Notes: generated by a model not told the origin, from the sequence alone. A stretch of DNA of 37,176 nucleotides from an uncultured Pelagibacteraceae bacterium (GCA_902558585.1 CACEEO010000010.1:1-37176); one strand, 5' to 3'. Positions 17,490 through 25,268 are shown, counted from the first letter of the stretch. Made by a program: numbers and translations.

Positions 17490-18347
17490 ATGAAAAATAT
17501 TGGATTTATTGGTGTTGGTTATATGGGCTATGGGATAGCCAAAAATATTTTAAAACATAAAAATAATCTTTTTGTCATTGCTAATAAAAATAGAAAACCA
17601 ATTGAGAAAATTGTTAACGATGGAGCTGAAGAAGTAAAATCTTTTGAAGATTTTTCCATTAAAAATTTAGATGCGATGTTCATGTGTGTTACCAATACTC
17701 CCATAGCGAAATTAATTTCTGAAAAAATATCTGATATTTTGGATAGTAAAACTTTAATTATTGATATCACTACTCATAATAAAACGGGATCAATGGAAAC
17801 AGATGAAATATTCAAAGCAAAAAATATTAATTATGTTGAATGTCCTGTAATGGGAGGACCCGTTCAAGCAGAACAAGGTATACTAGGGGGTATTGTTGGA
17901 GCATCAGATGAAAATTTTAAAATCGCTGAGCCATACTTTAATTTTTTCTGTAAAGAATATTTTCACTTTGGACCTGTTGGAATGGGAGCAAAATCTAAGC
18001 TTTTAAATAATTTTTTATCCCTTGGAAATGCTGCATTAGTTAATCATTTAGCTAAAAGTGCTACAGAAATGGGTTTAGATTTAAAAAAAGTATTTGATGT
18101 TGCAAAGCTTGGTTCTGGAAATTCAGCAGCACTTAATAGAGTTTTTGATAATCTGTTAAAAGGTGATTTTACTGGATTTAAATTTACGGCAAGTAATTCC
18201 GTAAAAGATTTAACTTATATTCAAGATTTATTAAAAGAATTTCCTGAAGCTGAAAAAGTTGCTGAAGTAAATAAAAATTATTTTCAAAAAGCTGTTGATG
18301 ACGGTTACGGTGAAAATTTTATTAGTGAATTAATAAATAAAAAATAA
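17490..18347 (+). CDS. Beta-hydroxyacid dehydrogenase paralogue with altered substrate loop
   Basis: A 285-residue NAD(P)-dependent dehydrogenase of the 3-hydroxyisobutyrate/tartronate-semialdehyde group. It has the Rossmann motif GFIGVGYMG at 4-12 and catalytic Lys170 (KSKLLNN). The usual DAPVSGG loop reads ECPVMGG (117-123), so the serine that normally touches the substrate carboxylate is methionine. Asn32-Lys33 follow strand 2, consistent with NADPH. It is the last gene of the plus-strand set, 14 bases after the transporter. It is only distantly similar to the enzyme at 8333-9202, so a different substrate is likely. Confidence 0.82.
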   Translation: MKNIGFIGVGYMGYGIAKNILKHKNNLFVIANKNRKPIEKIVNDGAEEVKSFEDFSIKNLDAMFMCVTNTPIAKLISEKISDILDSKTLIIDITTHNKTGSMETDEIFKAKNINYVECPVMGGPVQAEQGILGGIVGASDENFKIAEPYFNFFCKEYFHFGPVGMGAKSKLLNNFLSLGNAALVNHLAKSATEMGLDLKKVFDVAKLGSGNSAALNRVFDNLLKGDFTGFKFTASNSVKDLTYIQDLLKEFPEAEKVAEVNKNYFQKAVDDGYGENFISELINKK

Positions 18348-18631
18348 TTTTGGAAGTAATTTAAGTTAGCGGGAATCTACTAAAGCACTAGGTTGTATTC
18401 AATAAATATATTTGCACAAAATTAAAATAAATTAATTGAAATTGTATAAATTATAATTACCTTTTTTATAGAAGGAGGTTTATGTTAATACTTTCACCAC
18501 CTGATACTTAGCTGAACAGCTTTTCATTTGAAAAATTTAACGAAAATAAATTCCTCTCGGGATTATAATGCCATAGAGGCAATACAAGGGAGCTCTTTAG
18601 GTATACACTTAAAGAGCGAACCCTTTAAAAA
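18348..18631. other. 284-base gap with several hairpins; possible unassigned structured RNA
   Basis: The gap separates convergent genes and holds no credible ORF. On the plus strand one sees a TATAAT (18452-18457), then AGGAGGT (18473-18479) able to pair with ACCACCT (18496-18502) except for one A-A mismatch, a perfect AGCTG-AA-CAGCT (18510-18521), CCTCT/AGAGG (18553-18557 with 18575-18579), and a long stem at 18586-18625. I match it to no known riboswitch, tRNA, SRP RNA, tmRNA or 6S RNA. The strand is unclear. In a genome this compact a gap of this length usually has a function. Confidence 0.4.
18586..18625. other. Long stem-loop between convergent genes
   Basis: An 11-pair inner stem (18592-18602 with 18607-18617, one G-U, loop of 4) is flanked by an outer AAGGG/CCCTT stem (18586-18590 with 18621-18625). 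It lies 7 bases past the stop of the minus-strand gene at 18632. Neither side has a proper T-tract, so an intrinsic terminator is doubtful; it may cap a 3' UTR or belong to a small RNA. Confidence 0.6.
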
Positions 18632-19159
18632 CTAATTTACTGATTTTAATATTTCTAGTGGAAGTGGAGCTTCTGGGTATTTTTTTTGACACAACTTTTC
18701 ATAGTTTTCACAAAAACTCATGATAGTTTTTTGAACTTCTTTTTTATTTTTATTTGAAAGATTAAGCTCTTTAATTAATTCACTGCAACTTTTTTCTAAT
18801 TCTATTATTTGCTCTCCTGAAAAAAATTCTCCTGTTTCTATTTCCCAATAAGTGTCTTCAAGTTCTTCATCGCTTAAATCATTAAGTTTTTTCTGTAATA
18901 ATTTTATAGTCTCATCATCAGTTTTCTTATCTCTCATGGGTGAATTCTTAAGTTTTCCAAGACATTTATCTCTTAATCCTTCAATGAAATGAAAATAAGG
19001 TTTACCTTCTGAAAAATCTTTAAAGTGATTTGTGTTAAAATATTTATCAATAGCTGTTTCTGTTGAAACCTTCTCTTTGCCCTTAATAATAGATATCTGA
19101 ACATATACTTCCTGGCTAATATATTCTTCAATATTATCTTTAACTTTTTGAGGTATCAT
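18632..19159 (-). CDS. Unknown 175-residue cytosolic protein
   Basis: I do not recognise this protein. It has no signal peptide and no membrane segment, and is rich in Lys and Glu. It looks mostly helical, with an acidic centre (KKLNDLSDEELEDTYWEIE, about 90-109). Cysteines lie at roughly residues 66, 125, 150 and 157, without a metal-site spacing. Codon use matches neighbours and the ATG is the first in frame. It follows the cytochrome c' gene by 13 bases on the same strand, so the two are likely co-transcribed. No function is assigned. Confidence 0.65.
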   Translation of the reverse strand: MIPQKVKDNIEEYISQEVYVQISIIKGKEKVSTETAIDKYFNTNHFKDFSEGKPYFHFIEGLRDKCLGKLKNSPMRDKKTDDETIKLLQKKLNDLSDEELEDTYWEIETGEFFSGEQIIELEKSCSELIKELNLSNKNKKEVQKTIMSFCENYEKLCQKKYPEAPLPLEILKSVN

Positions 19160-19172
19160 TCTTACTTAATAA

Positions 19173-19640
19173 CTAATGTTCTTCTCTGTACCTGCTGTGA
19201 CAAGCCTTACAATTACTCCACATAAATTGTTTCAGAGTGCCTCTTATATCTTCAGCATCTTCAATTACAGATGTAAGTTTTATCATATCATCAGAGGCTT
19301 TTTGCATTAATGTATTAAAATCATCTTTTTCATCCCAAATTGTCAGTAAAGCTTCAGTATCAAAACCCTCTTGAGTATTTTCAGGAAATAGATCTATTAA
19401 AACTTTATAATTTTCACTCATTTCAATCATAAGTTTTTTTGCTTTTTCAAAGTCTCCTTTTGAAGAGAAAGCTTGAACCCTTTTAGCTGTACTATAGTTT
19501 TTACTAAACAATGCCTGTCTACTTTTAATAATATCTTCAACTGTCAACTCAGCATTAGAAGATGAGACGAAAAATACGCTTAAAATTGAGAATAAAATTA
19601 TTTTAATATATTTTTTTATGTGATTAAATAAATTATGCAT
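19173..19640 (-). CDS. Cytochrome c' (class II c-type cytochrome)
   Basis: A 155-residue exported protein. The signal peptide is about 30 residues (basic KKYIK, hydrophobic core, cleavage after SNA). The single heme site CKACH is at 144-148, right at the C-terminus, with a helical bundle before it, which is the class II cytochrome c' arrangement. Such proteins sit in the periplasm, bind NO or pass electrons. No earlier or later Met can serve as start because the signal peptide needs this N-terminus. Its ATG shares the palindrome ATGCAT with the start of the cytochrome b561 gene on the other strand. Confidence 0.85.
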   Translation of the reverse strand: MHNLFNHIKKYIKIILFSILSVFFVSSSNAELTVEDIIKSRQALFSKNYSTAKRVQAFSSKGDFEKAKKLMIEMSENYKVLIDLFPENTQEGFDTEALLTIWDEKDDFNTLMQKASDDMIKLTSVIEDAEDIRGTLKQFMWSNCKACHSRYREEH

Positions 19641-20162
19641 GTAACAAATACCTTAACAGAGTATGGCATTATCTCAAAAGCGTTACATTGGCTCAGCGCT
19701 ATTATTCTTTTTATACAAATACCTTTAGGTTTTTACCTAGTTGATTTAGATTTTGGTGATCAAAGAATAACTATTGAAGATATTCACGTTACGTTAGGTT
19801 TAACTGTTTTTTATATAATAATAATAAGGTTAATAAATAATATACTTAACCCAACTCCAAAATTAGATCCAAGTATTTTTAAAGGACAAAGATTTCTCGC
19901 AAAGATGAATCATGTGCTTTTATATGTTGCTATTTTAGCAATAACAATTTCAGGAATTTTAAAAAAATTATTTAACGGAGAAACATTAACAATATTGTTT
20001 AGAGAAATTCAAATTAATGAAAATTTTGATTTAGCAGATCAGTTTTATGAAATTCATATTCTTTCAAATTATACCCTTATTGGTTTAATAGTACTTCATA
20101 TAACTGCTGTTATTATTCACAAACTATTTTTTGGGGACAATTTATTAAAAAGAATTCTTTAA
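19635..20162 (+). CDS. Cytochrome b561-family membrane protein (CybB type)
   Basis: A 175-residue protein with four hydrophobic helices. Likely heme ligands are His18 (KALHWLS), His51 (DIHVTLG), His141 and His155 (VLHITAVIIH). CybB-type cytochromes b561 sit in the inner membrane and oxidise or reduce quinol, often passing electrons to a periplasmic cytochrome. The divergent gene encodes a periplasmic cytochrome c', a natural partner. The upstream in-frame stop is only 6 bases before the ATG, so this start is forced. An AT-rich TTAAAT lies 5 bases before it, compatible with a leaderless transcript. Confidence 0.85.
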   Translation: MHVTNTLTEYGIISKALHWLSAIILFIQIPLGFYLVDLDFGDQRITIEDIHVTLGLTVFYIIIIRLINNILNPTPKLDPSIFKGQRFLAKMNHVLLYVAILAITISGILKKLFNGETLTILFREIQINENFDLADQFYEIHILSNYTLIGLIVLHITAVIIHKLFFGDNLLKRIL

Positions 20163-20164
20163 TC

Positions 20165-20602
20165 TTAATGACAAGCAATTCCAAACTTTTTTAATCTCCA
20201 ATAATTATAAGGCCAGGGAGTTAAAAAACCTACAATCAGCATTATTGGCACCACCCACCATGTTAAAATTGCGCCTCCAGTTAAAACATAGTCAGTTAAA
20301 TTCATCATAATTTCCATACTAATCATTGAAATTAAACTCATACCACAAGCTGTTTTGAATGCGTTAACAAAATTAAAATTTTGTGTCATTAAAATTATTG
20401 TTTCTAAAATAATACTTGTGATCAATCCATTGATGATTGCTAAAATCATTATTCCTAAAATTGGAAAAGGAATTTGAGTTAATTGAAAAAATAATATTGT
20501 TCCAAAGTCTCCAATAGCACAACCAAGTACACACCAAGCTGTATTTTTTGCGCTTCTTTTCCAGGTATGTCTACAAGACCAATGAAATGTAGAGGTATTC
20601 AT
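20165..20602 (-). CDS. DUF4396 membrane protein
   Basis: A 145-residue protein with about four hydrophobic segments. It matches the DUF4396 pattern: HTWKRSAKNTAWCVLGCAIGDFG near residues 12-34, ILETIILM, TACGMSLISMISMEIMMNL (about 83-101), and the ending PYNYWRLKKFGIACH. Conserved Cys and His at the two ends suggest metal binding; the family is often found near copper or redox genes. No biochemical function is established to my knowledge. It converges on the cytochrome b561 gene (2-base gap) and diverges from the persulfide dioxygenase (22-base gap). Confidence 0.8.
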   Translation of the reverse strand: MNTSTFHWSCRHTWKRSAKNTAWCVLGCAIGDFGTILFFQLTQIPFPILGIMILAIINGLITSIILETIILMTQNFNFVNAFKTACGMSLISMISMEIMMNLTDYVLTGGAILTWWVVPIMLIVGFLTPWPYNYWRLKKFGIACH

Positions 20603-20624
20603 TATAATTTGATATTAATGATAA

Positions 20625-21308
20625 ATGATTTTTAGACAAGTTTTCGATAATAAATCATCAACTTATACTTATTTAATTGCATCGGCAAAAGGTCGCGAGG
20701 CAGTCATAATTGATCCAGTAATTGAGAATGTTGAAAGCTACATTAAGTTACTCCAAGAATTAGATTTAAAACTAGTTAAGGTAATAGATACACATATTCA
20801 TGCTGATCATGTAACTGGTGCGAGCAAACTTAAACTAGCAACAAATTGCTCTACGCTAATGGGGGAACACACCCCTGCTGATGCTGTAGAAATTAAAGTA
20901 AAAGATGATGAAATAATAAAAATTGATCAAATAAAAATCAAAGCGATGTATACACCTGGTCATACTTCTGACAGTTATAGTTTCTTAATGAAGAACTATT
21001 TATTTTCAGGAGACACTCTTTTAATTAATGGCACCGGTAGAACAGATTTTCAAAACGGAAGTTCAAAAGATGCTTACAATTCAATCTTTAATAGATTGTT
21101 AAAATTACCTGAGGACACCATTTTGTATCCTGGTCATGATTATAACGGCAAAGAATCTAGTACAATTGGTAATGAAAAAAAATTTAATCCAAGGTTGCAG
21201 GTTAAAAATGTTGAAGAGTATGTAGAACTTATGTCAAATCTTAATTTAGCAAAACCAAAATTAATAGATATCAATGTAAGTAGAAATATAAAATTAGGCG
21301 CTAATTAA
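20625..21308 (+). CDS. ETHE1-like persulfide dioxygenase (metallo-beta-lactamase fold)
   Basis: A 227-residue MBL-fold protein. Iron site residues are present: His57 and His59 with Asp61-His62 in THIHADH, His113 (PGHTSDS), Asp130 (SGDTLLI) and His171 (PGHDYNG). The GTGRTDFQNG block (136-145) is the hallmark that separates ETHE1/thiol dioxygenases from glyoxalase II. The reaction is oxidation of glutathione persulfide to sulfite, detoxifying sulfide-derived persulfides. It is a stand-alone domain without rhodanese. A TATAAT (20603-20608) lies in the 22-base divergent gap. The 3' end overlaps azlD by 8 bases, tail to tail. Confidence 0.92.
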   Translation: MIFRQVFDNKSSTYTYLIASAKGREAVIIDPVIENVESYIKLLQELDLKLVKVIDTHIHADHVTGASKLKLATNCSTLMGEHTPADAVEIKVKDDEIIKIDQIKIKAMYTPGHTSDSYSFLMKNYLFSGDTLLINGTGRTDFQNGSSKDAYNSIFNRLLKLPEDTILYPGHDYNGKESSTIGNEKKFNPRLQVKNVEEYVELMSNLNLAKPKLIDINVSRNIKLGAN

Positions 21309-21618
21309 AGACAACAAATATTAAAAACCAATAAGAAACTAATCCAGCTAAAATTGTTGCAATAATATTTTTTGAAAAATAACCTACAATTACAGCAACT
21401 AATGCTCCAAATATTTTAGGATCATTCATATCTATAAAAGTTCCAAAATCATTTATAAATATTCCGGGAAATATTATTGCTGGAAATACTGCAGAAGGAA
21501 CATATTCCAACACTGCTTTAATTTTATCCCCCAACATATCTCTACTTATTAAAGCGATCATAGTCATTCTAGTAAAGTAAGTTAATATTCCAGCAAAAAT
21601 TATTGCAGTGAGGGTCAT
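21301..21618 (-). CDS. azlD: AzlD-family branched-chain amino acid transport subunit
   Basis: A 105-residue protein with about four hydrophobic segments and the AzlD signature: TYFTRMTMI near residue 13 and VLEYVPSAVFPAIIFP near 36. AzlD works with AzlC as an exporter of branched-chain or related amino acids. It overlaps azlC by 4 bases, so translation is coupled. It is the last gene of the minus-strand run that begins with the iron ABC operon. Confidence 0.9.
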   Translation of the reverse strand: MTLTAIIFAGILTYFTRMTMIALISRDMLGDKIKAVLEYVPSAVFPAIIFPGIFINDFGTFIDMNDPKIFGALVAVIVGYFSKNIIATILAGLVSYWFLIFVVFN

Positions 21619-22301
21619 TTTTTTAACCTCAAAAGTAGTGCAGCTACAAATAAAGCAATTATCGGTGAAATAATTATGTAAGATTTAAATGGAGCATCAA
21701 AAAATAACAGTGAACTTAAACCACAAGTAATCATTACAATTACATGATCTAATTTTTTTAAATCCTGAACCACAATTGCTATAAATGTTAGGGGAATTGC
21801 AAATTTTAATCCAAGTTCCTCTGGAACAAATGATCCTAAAACAATACCTGATAAGGTTGCAATCTGCCAACAAACCCACATTGTGCAACCAGTACCAATT
21901 AAATGATAATGTAAAAATTCCTCATTTCTATTTTTTTTGAAAAATTTATTAGACTCAGCAAATCCTTGATCTACAACAACATAAGAAATTAATAATTTTT
22001 TTATAAAAGATAATTTTTCTAAATATTCAGATAAAACTGCTCCATATAACAGATGTCGAGAATTTATAATACCAACAGAGGCAACTGCAACTAAACTAGA
22101 TGCGCCCCCTGATAACAATTGTAAAAATACTATCTGCGAAGCTCCTCCAAAAATTATAAAAGACATTGCATAGACCAAATATGGGTGAAATCCAAGTTCG
22201 ACTCCGATTGCTCCACAAATTATTCCAAATGGAATTACTGAAAGCATATGTGGAGAAATATCCAGCATCCCTCGAGTAAATAATTGTTTTTTACTAAGCA
22301 T
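21615..22301 (-). CDS. azlC: AzlC-family amino acid permease
   Basis: A 228-residue membrane protein. Family blocks are FTRGMLDISPHMLSVIPFGIICG (about 8-30), IFGGASQIVFLQLL (about 50-63) and INSRHLLYGAVLSEYL (about 80-95). It forms an exporter with AzlD. It begins 12 bases after the iron ABC ATPase gene on the same strand, so it may be read from the Fur-controlled promoter. The functional reason for that linkage is unclear. Substrates in the family range from branched-chain amino acids to azaleucine. Confidence 0.9.
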   Translation of the reverse strand: MLSKKQLFTRGMLDISPHMLSVIPFGIICGAIGVELGFHPYLVYAMSFIIFGGASQIVFLQLLSGGASSLVAVASVGIINSRHLLYGAVLSEYLEKLSFIKKLLISYVVVDQGFAESNKFFKKNRNEEFLHYHLIGTGCTMWVCWQIATLSGIVLGSFVPEELGLKFAIPLTFIAIVVQDLKKLDHVIVMITCGLSSLLFFDAPFKSYIIISPIIALFVAALLLRLKK

Positions 22302-22313
22302 TTGCTTGTTTTA

Positions 22314-23375
22314 TTAAAAACAAACTATGTGATCAATATTAATCGGTCTTTTAATTCCAAACTTTTCGTCAGCTTCATGTTGATGTTCGTGATGGGAATG
22401 AACAAAAACTGGAATTAATAAATCGCTATTGGTTTTTAAAGTATAGATAAAGTTTGTTCCTCTAAATTTTCGATCTACTACTTCTAGCTTTAGATTGCTT
22501 TTATCGTCATGCTCAAGGTCTTCTGGTTGTAATAATAATTGTACATTTGAACCTTTTGGATAATGCTTAATAAAATTACCTTTAATTGTTCCAAGATCCT
22601 CATTTTCTAATGAATTTTCACCTGTTACTTTTGCTGGAATTAAAATTCCACGATTTAAAAAATTAACTACTTCTACCGAGTTTGGAAAATGATAAACATT
22701 ATAAGGATCATCAATCTGTTTAATTTGGCCATCTAATATAATTGCACATTTGGTACCAAGATAAAAAGCTTCATAGGAGTCATGAGTAACAATTATTGTT
22801 GTAATTTTTAATTTACTTAATATTTTTTTTAATCTTACTTGAATTTCTTCTTTAAAACTTTGATCTACATTAGATAGTGGTTCATCTAAAAGCAAAAGAT
22901 CAGGTTGAGTTAATAGCGATCTTGCAAGCGAAGCTCTTTGTGCTTCACCAGCGCTAATTTCATGAGGAAATTTTGGTAATATTTTTTCTATATCAAGAAA
23001 ATCTATAATCTCTTTAAAACTAAGCTTTTTCTTTCTTTTTCCTTTATTTCTCTCAGCGCCTAATAAAATATTTTTTTCAACTGTGTAATGAGGAAATAAA
23101 CTGTTGTCCTGAAAAGCTAAAGATACATTTCTATCTTCAGGTTCTACATTTTGATCTTTAGACGATAATAATTTTCCGTTTAATTTTATTGAACCTTTAT
23201 CAATTTTTTCTAATCCAGCTATAGTTCTAAGTATTGTAGTTTTTCCAATTCCTGAAGGACCAAGAATACACAAAGTATCCCCTTCATTTTCAATCGCAAA
23301 AGTTGCATTCTTCACTTTAATCTTTCCACCTATAGTGAAATCAACATTTTTAATCTCTAAATAACTATCGCTCAT
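22314..23375 (-). CDS. fbpC: Iron(III) ABC transporter ATP-binding protein with His-rich C-terminal segment
   Basis: A 353-residue ATPase. Walker A is GPSGIGKTT (39-47), the Q-loop is AFQDNSLFPHYTVE, the signature is variant SAGEAQ, Walker B is LLLLDEPLSNVD, and the switch is VTHDSYEAF. A C-terminal domain follows the ATPase core. It contains five histidines in nine residues (His326, 328, 329, 331, 333), unlike what I recall of FbpC. It overlaps the permease gene by 11 bases. With the permease and binding protein it forms a ferric uptake system at the inner membrane. Confidence 0.9.
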   Translation of the reverse strand: MSDSYLEIKNVDFTIGGKIKVKNATFAIENEGDTLCILGPSGIGKTTILRTIAGLEKIDKGSIKLNGKLLSSKDQNVEPEDRNVSLAFQDNSLFPHYTVEKNILLGAERNKGKRKKKLSFKEIIDFLDIEKILPKFPHEISAGEAQRASLARSLLTQPDLLLLDEPLSNVDQSFKEEIQVRLKKILSKLKITTIIVTHDSYEAFYLGTKCAIILDGQIKQIDDPYNVYHFPNSVEVVNFLNRGILIPAKVTGENSLENEDLGTIKGNFIKHYPKGSNVQLLLQPEDLEHDDKSNLKLEVVDRKFRGTNFIYTLKTNSDLLIPVFVHSHHEHQHEADEKFGIKRPINIDHIVCF

Positions 23376-24993
23376 TTTCCCTCAGTATATATTTAGATGT
23401 AAGCATTATAAATAGAGTTGCAATCAAAATTAAAAATAATGAAGGAACAGCTGCGGCTTCTAATAAATCTTCTGAGGCAGATATATAAGCTGTAGTTGCA
23501 AATGTTTCAAAATTAAAAGGTCTTAAAATCAAAGTGATTGGCAATTCTCTTATTATTTCTAAAGAAATTAGTATTCCAACAAATAAAAGAGAGTTTCTTA
23601 AGAAAGGTACATGAATATTCATAAAAGTTTTCTTTTTAGAGTAACCAAGTAAATATGAACTTTCATCAACAGAAATATTTATTTTTTCATAACCAGATTT
23701 TATTCCATTAAAAGCTAAAGAATAGAATCTTACAAAATAAACTAAGACAAGTCCTAGAATAGAACCAATAAACATTTTTTTAATAGATAAAAAACCTAGT
23801 GCTTTTACAACATTGTCATCAAACCAAGCAATAAAAGTTATAAATGCCACTGCTAAAATTACTCCTGGAATTGCATAACCAGAAATAGATAAAGTAGATA
23901 AAGCGTTTAAAGTTTTATTTTTAGAAACTCTATTTCCATAATTAGAAATTAAAGAAAAAGTTATTAAAACTAAGCTTGATAATAACACCAAGTACAGGGT
24001 ATTTAATGTTAAAGTTACTACCGAAATATCAAAAAGATTTTCTGGAAATTTTAAAGTCCAATAAAGCATTTGACTTAGTGGAAATAAAAAACTTAGGAAA
24101 AAAACTAATAAACAAATTGAGAATGCTAAAAATGCTTTAGTTCCTGATAATTGAATTTTTTCTTTTTGTTTAAATCCACCTTTAGTGTTTGCGTGATACC
24201 TTGCCTTCTTCCTAGATAAATTTTCTAAAATAAATATTGCAAAAATGAATAAAAGAAGAAAAAAAGATATCCTGTTTGAGAAAGCTAAGTCATCAAATGT
24301 AATCCAAGAGTTATAAATACCTGTTGTTAAAGTATTTATAGAAAAGAAATCAACTGCCCCAAATTCAGCTAAAGTTTCCATTGCAACTAGAGAAAGGCCT
24401 GCAACAATTGCTGGTCTAGCGGCAGGTAAAATTAAAGAATAAAAGGATTTTGCTTTTGAAAATCCTAAATTTCTACCTAAATCAATTAAATTTTGAGATT
24501 GATACTGGAATGATGCTCTTGAGAGAATATAAACATAAGCAAATAGTGAAAAAGATAGCGAAAGTACAGCCCCTATCAGACCATCAAACTTTGGAATACT
24601 TTGATTATAATTTGCCTCTCCAAATAGATTTTTCAATATCGAATATAAAGTTCCATAATTTTCAAAGAAAGCTGTCAATGAATATGCATAAATATATGGA
24701 GGTACGGCAAAAGATAATATGAGAGCCCATTTAAAAAAATTACTTAAAGGGAATTTGTAAAAAGAAACTAAATAAGCCGTACTAGTTCCAATTAAAAAAG
24801 TTAAAACTAAAACACTAATCAGCAAAACTAGTGAATTAAAAATGTATTCAAACAAAAAAGTATCTTTTAGAATTTGATAATAATTTGATGTATCCTCAAA
24901 AAAACTAGTAAATACAGTAACAATTGGTATAGCAACAAAAATTGATACCAATAAAGAACTTAAAAACCAAAAATTTATTTTTTTTAAATACAT
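23365..24993 (-). CDS. fbpB: Iron(III) ABC transporter permease, two-module
   Basis: A 542-residue inner-membrane protein with about 12 hydrophobic segments in two permease modules. Each module has an EAA-type loop: around NLIDLGRNLGFSKAKSFYSL (about 167-186) and near ESSYLLGYSKKKTFMNIHVPF (about 445-465). This tandem arrangement is typical of FbpB/SfuB ferric permeases of about 500-560 residues. It starts 17 bases after an intercistronic hairpin and overlaps the ATPase gene at its end. Confidence 0.93.
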   Translation of the reverse strand: MYLKKINFWFLSSLLVSIFVAIPIVTVFTSFFEDTSNYYQILKDTFLFEYIFNSLVLLISVLVLTFLIGTSTAYLVSFYKFPLSNFFKWALILSFAVPPYIYAYSLTAFFENYGTLYSILKNLFGEANYNQSIPKFDGLIGAVLSLSFSLFAYVYILSRASFQYQSQNLIDLGRNLGFSKAKSFYSLILPAARPAIVAGLSLVAMETLAEFGAVDFFSINTLTTGIYNSWITFDDLAFSNRISFFLLLFIFAIFILENLSRKKARYHANTKGGFKQKEKIQLSGTKAFLAFSICLLVFFLSFLFPLSQMLYWTLKFPENLFDISVVTLTLNTLYLVLLSSLVLITFSLISNYGNRVSKNKTLNALSTLSISGYAIPGVILAVAFITFIAWFDDNVVKALGFLSIKKMFIGSILGLVLVYFVRFYSLAFNGIKSGYEKINISVDESSYLLGYSKKKTFMNIHVPFLRNSLLFVGILISLEIIRELPITLILRPFNFETFATTAYISASEDLLEAAAVPSLFLILIATLFIMLTSKYILRENER

Positions 24994-25009
24994 TTTACCC
25001 TTTTATTCA

Positions 25010-25056
25010 GTGAACATAATCAATAGTAGGGTAAATGACTATTGAATTATGTTCAC
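25010..25056 (-). other. Strong intercistronic stem-loop before the permease gene
   Basis: A long inverted repeat: 11 perfect pairs (25010-25020 with 25046-25056), a single bulged A, then 7 more pairs (25021-25027 with 25038-25044) around a 10-base loop. It lies between the 64-residue gene and fbpB. No T-tract follows in the operon direction, so RNA stabilisation or partial attenuation is likelier than full termination. Confidence 0.75.
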
Positions 25057-25066
25057 GTTTTGAAAA

Positions 25067-25261
25067 TTAACTTTTTAAATCAAAAACATTAATGACACGA
25101 TCAATATCATCATTTCTGATCTCAGATAATTTTCTATTATTTATTTTTTTTTTAATTTTTTCACATTGTGACATGCATGGCTCACAAGTTATCTGACCCT
25201 CTAGAGAACCACTATTGTCTGGAGAAATGTCTAAATTAAAATTAAATAAATTCTTTCTCAC
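25067..25261 (-). CDS. Small cysteine protein in the iron uptake operon
   Basis: A 64-residue protein starting with GTG, 7 bases after the fbpA stop. An AAGGA overlapping that stop codon sits 4 bases before the GTG, a well-placed ribosome binding site that argues it is real. The sequence has one motif, CEPCMSQC (about 26-33), three cysteines spaced C-x2-C-x3-C, followed by a basic helix-like tail (KIKKKINNRK). There is no signal peptide or membrane segment, so it is cytosolic. I do not recognise the family. Metal or Fe-S binding linked to iron uptake is a reasonable guess only. Confidence 0.7.
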   Translation of the reverse strand: MRKNLFNFNLDISPDNSGSLEGQITCEPCMSQCEKIKKKINNRKLSEIRNDDIDRVINVFDLKS

Positions 25262-25268
25262 TTGTTCC

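Noticed and set aside
18482..18511. A nine-codon ORF (MLILSPPDT) right after AGGAGG
   Set aside because: Only three bases separate AGGAGG from the ATG, too short for good initiation, and the AGGAGG can pair with ACCACCT. It is more likely part of a fold.
18480..18527. A 15-residue ORF on the minus strand of the same gap
   Set aside because: No ribosome binding site and no recognisable peptide family; chance is likely.
18490..18530. ACCTGAT..., reminiscent of a TPP riboswitch
   Set aside because: The other conserved TPP blocks are missing and no downstream gene could be controlled.
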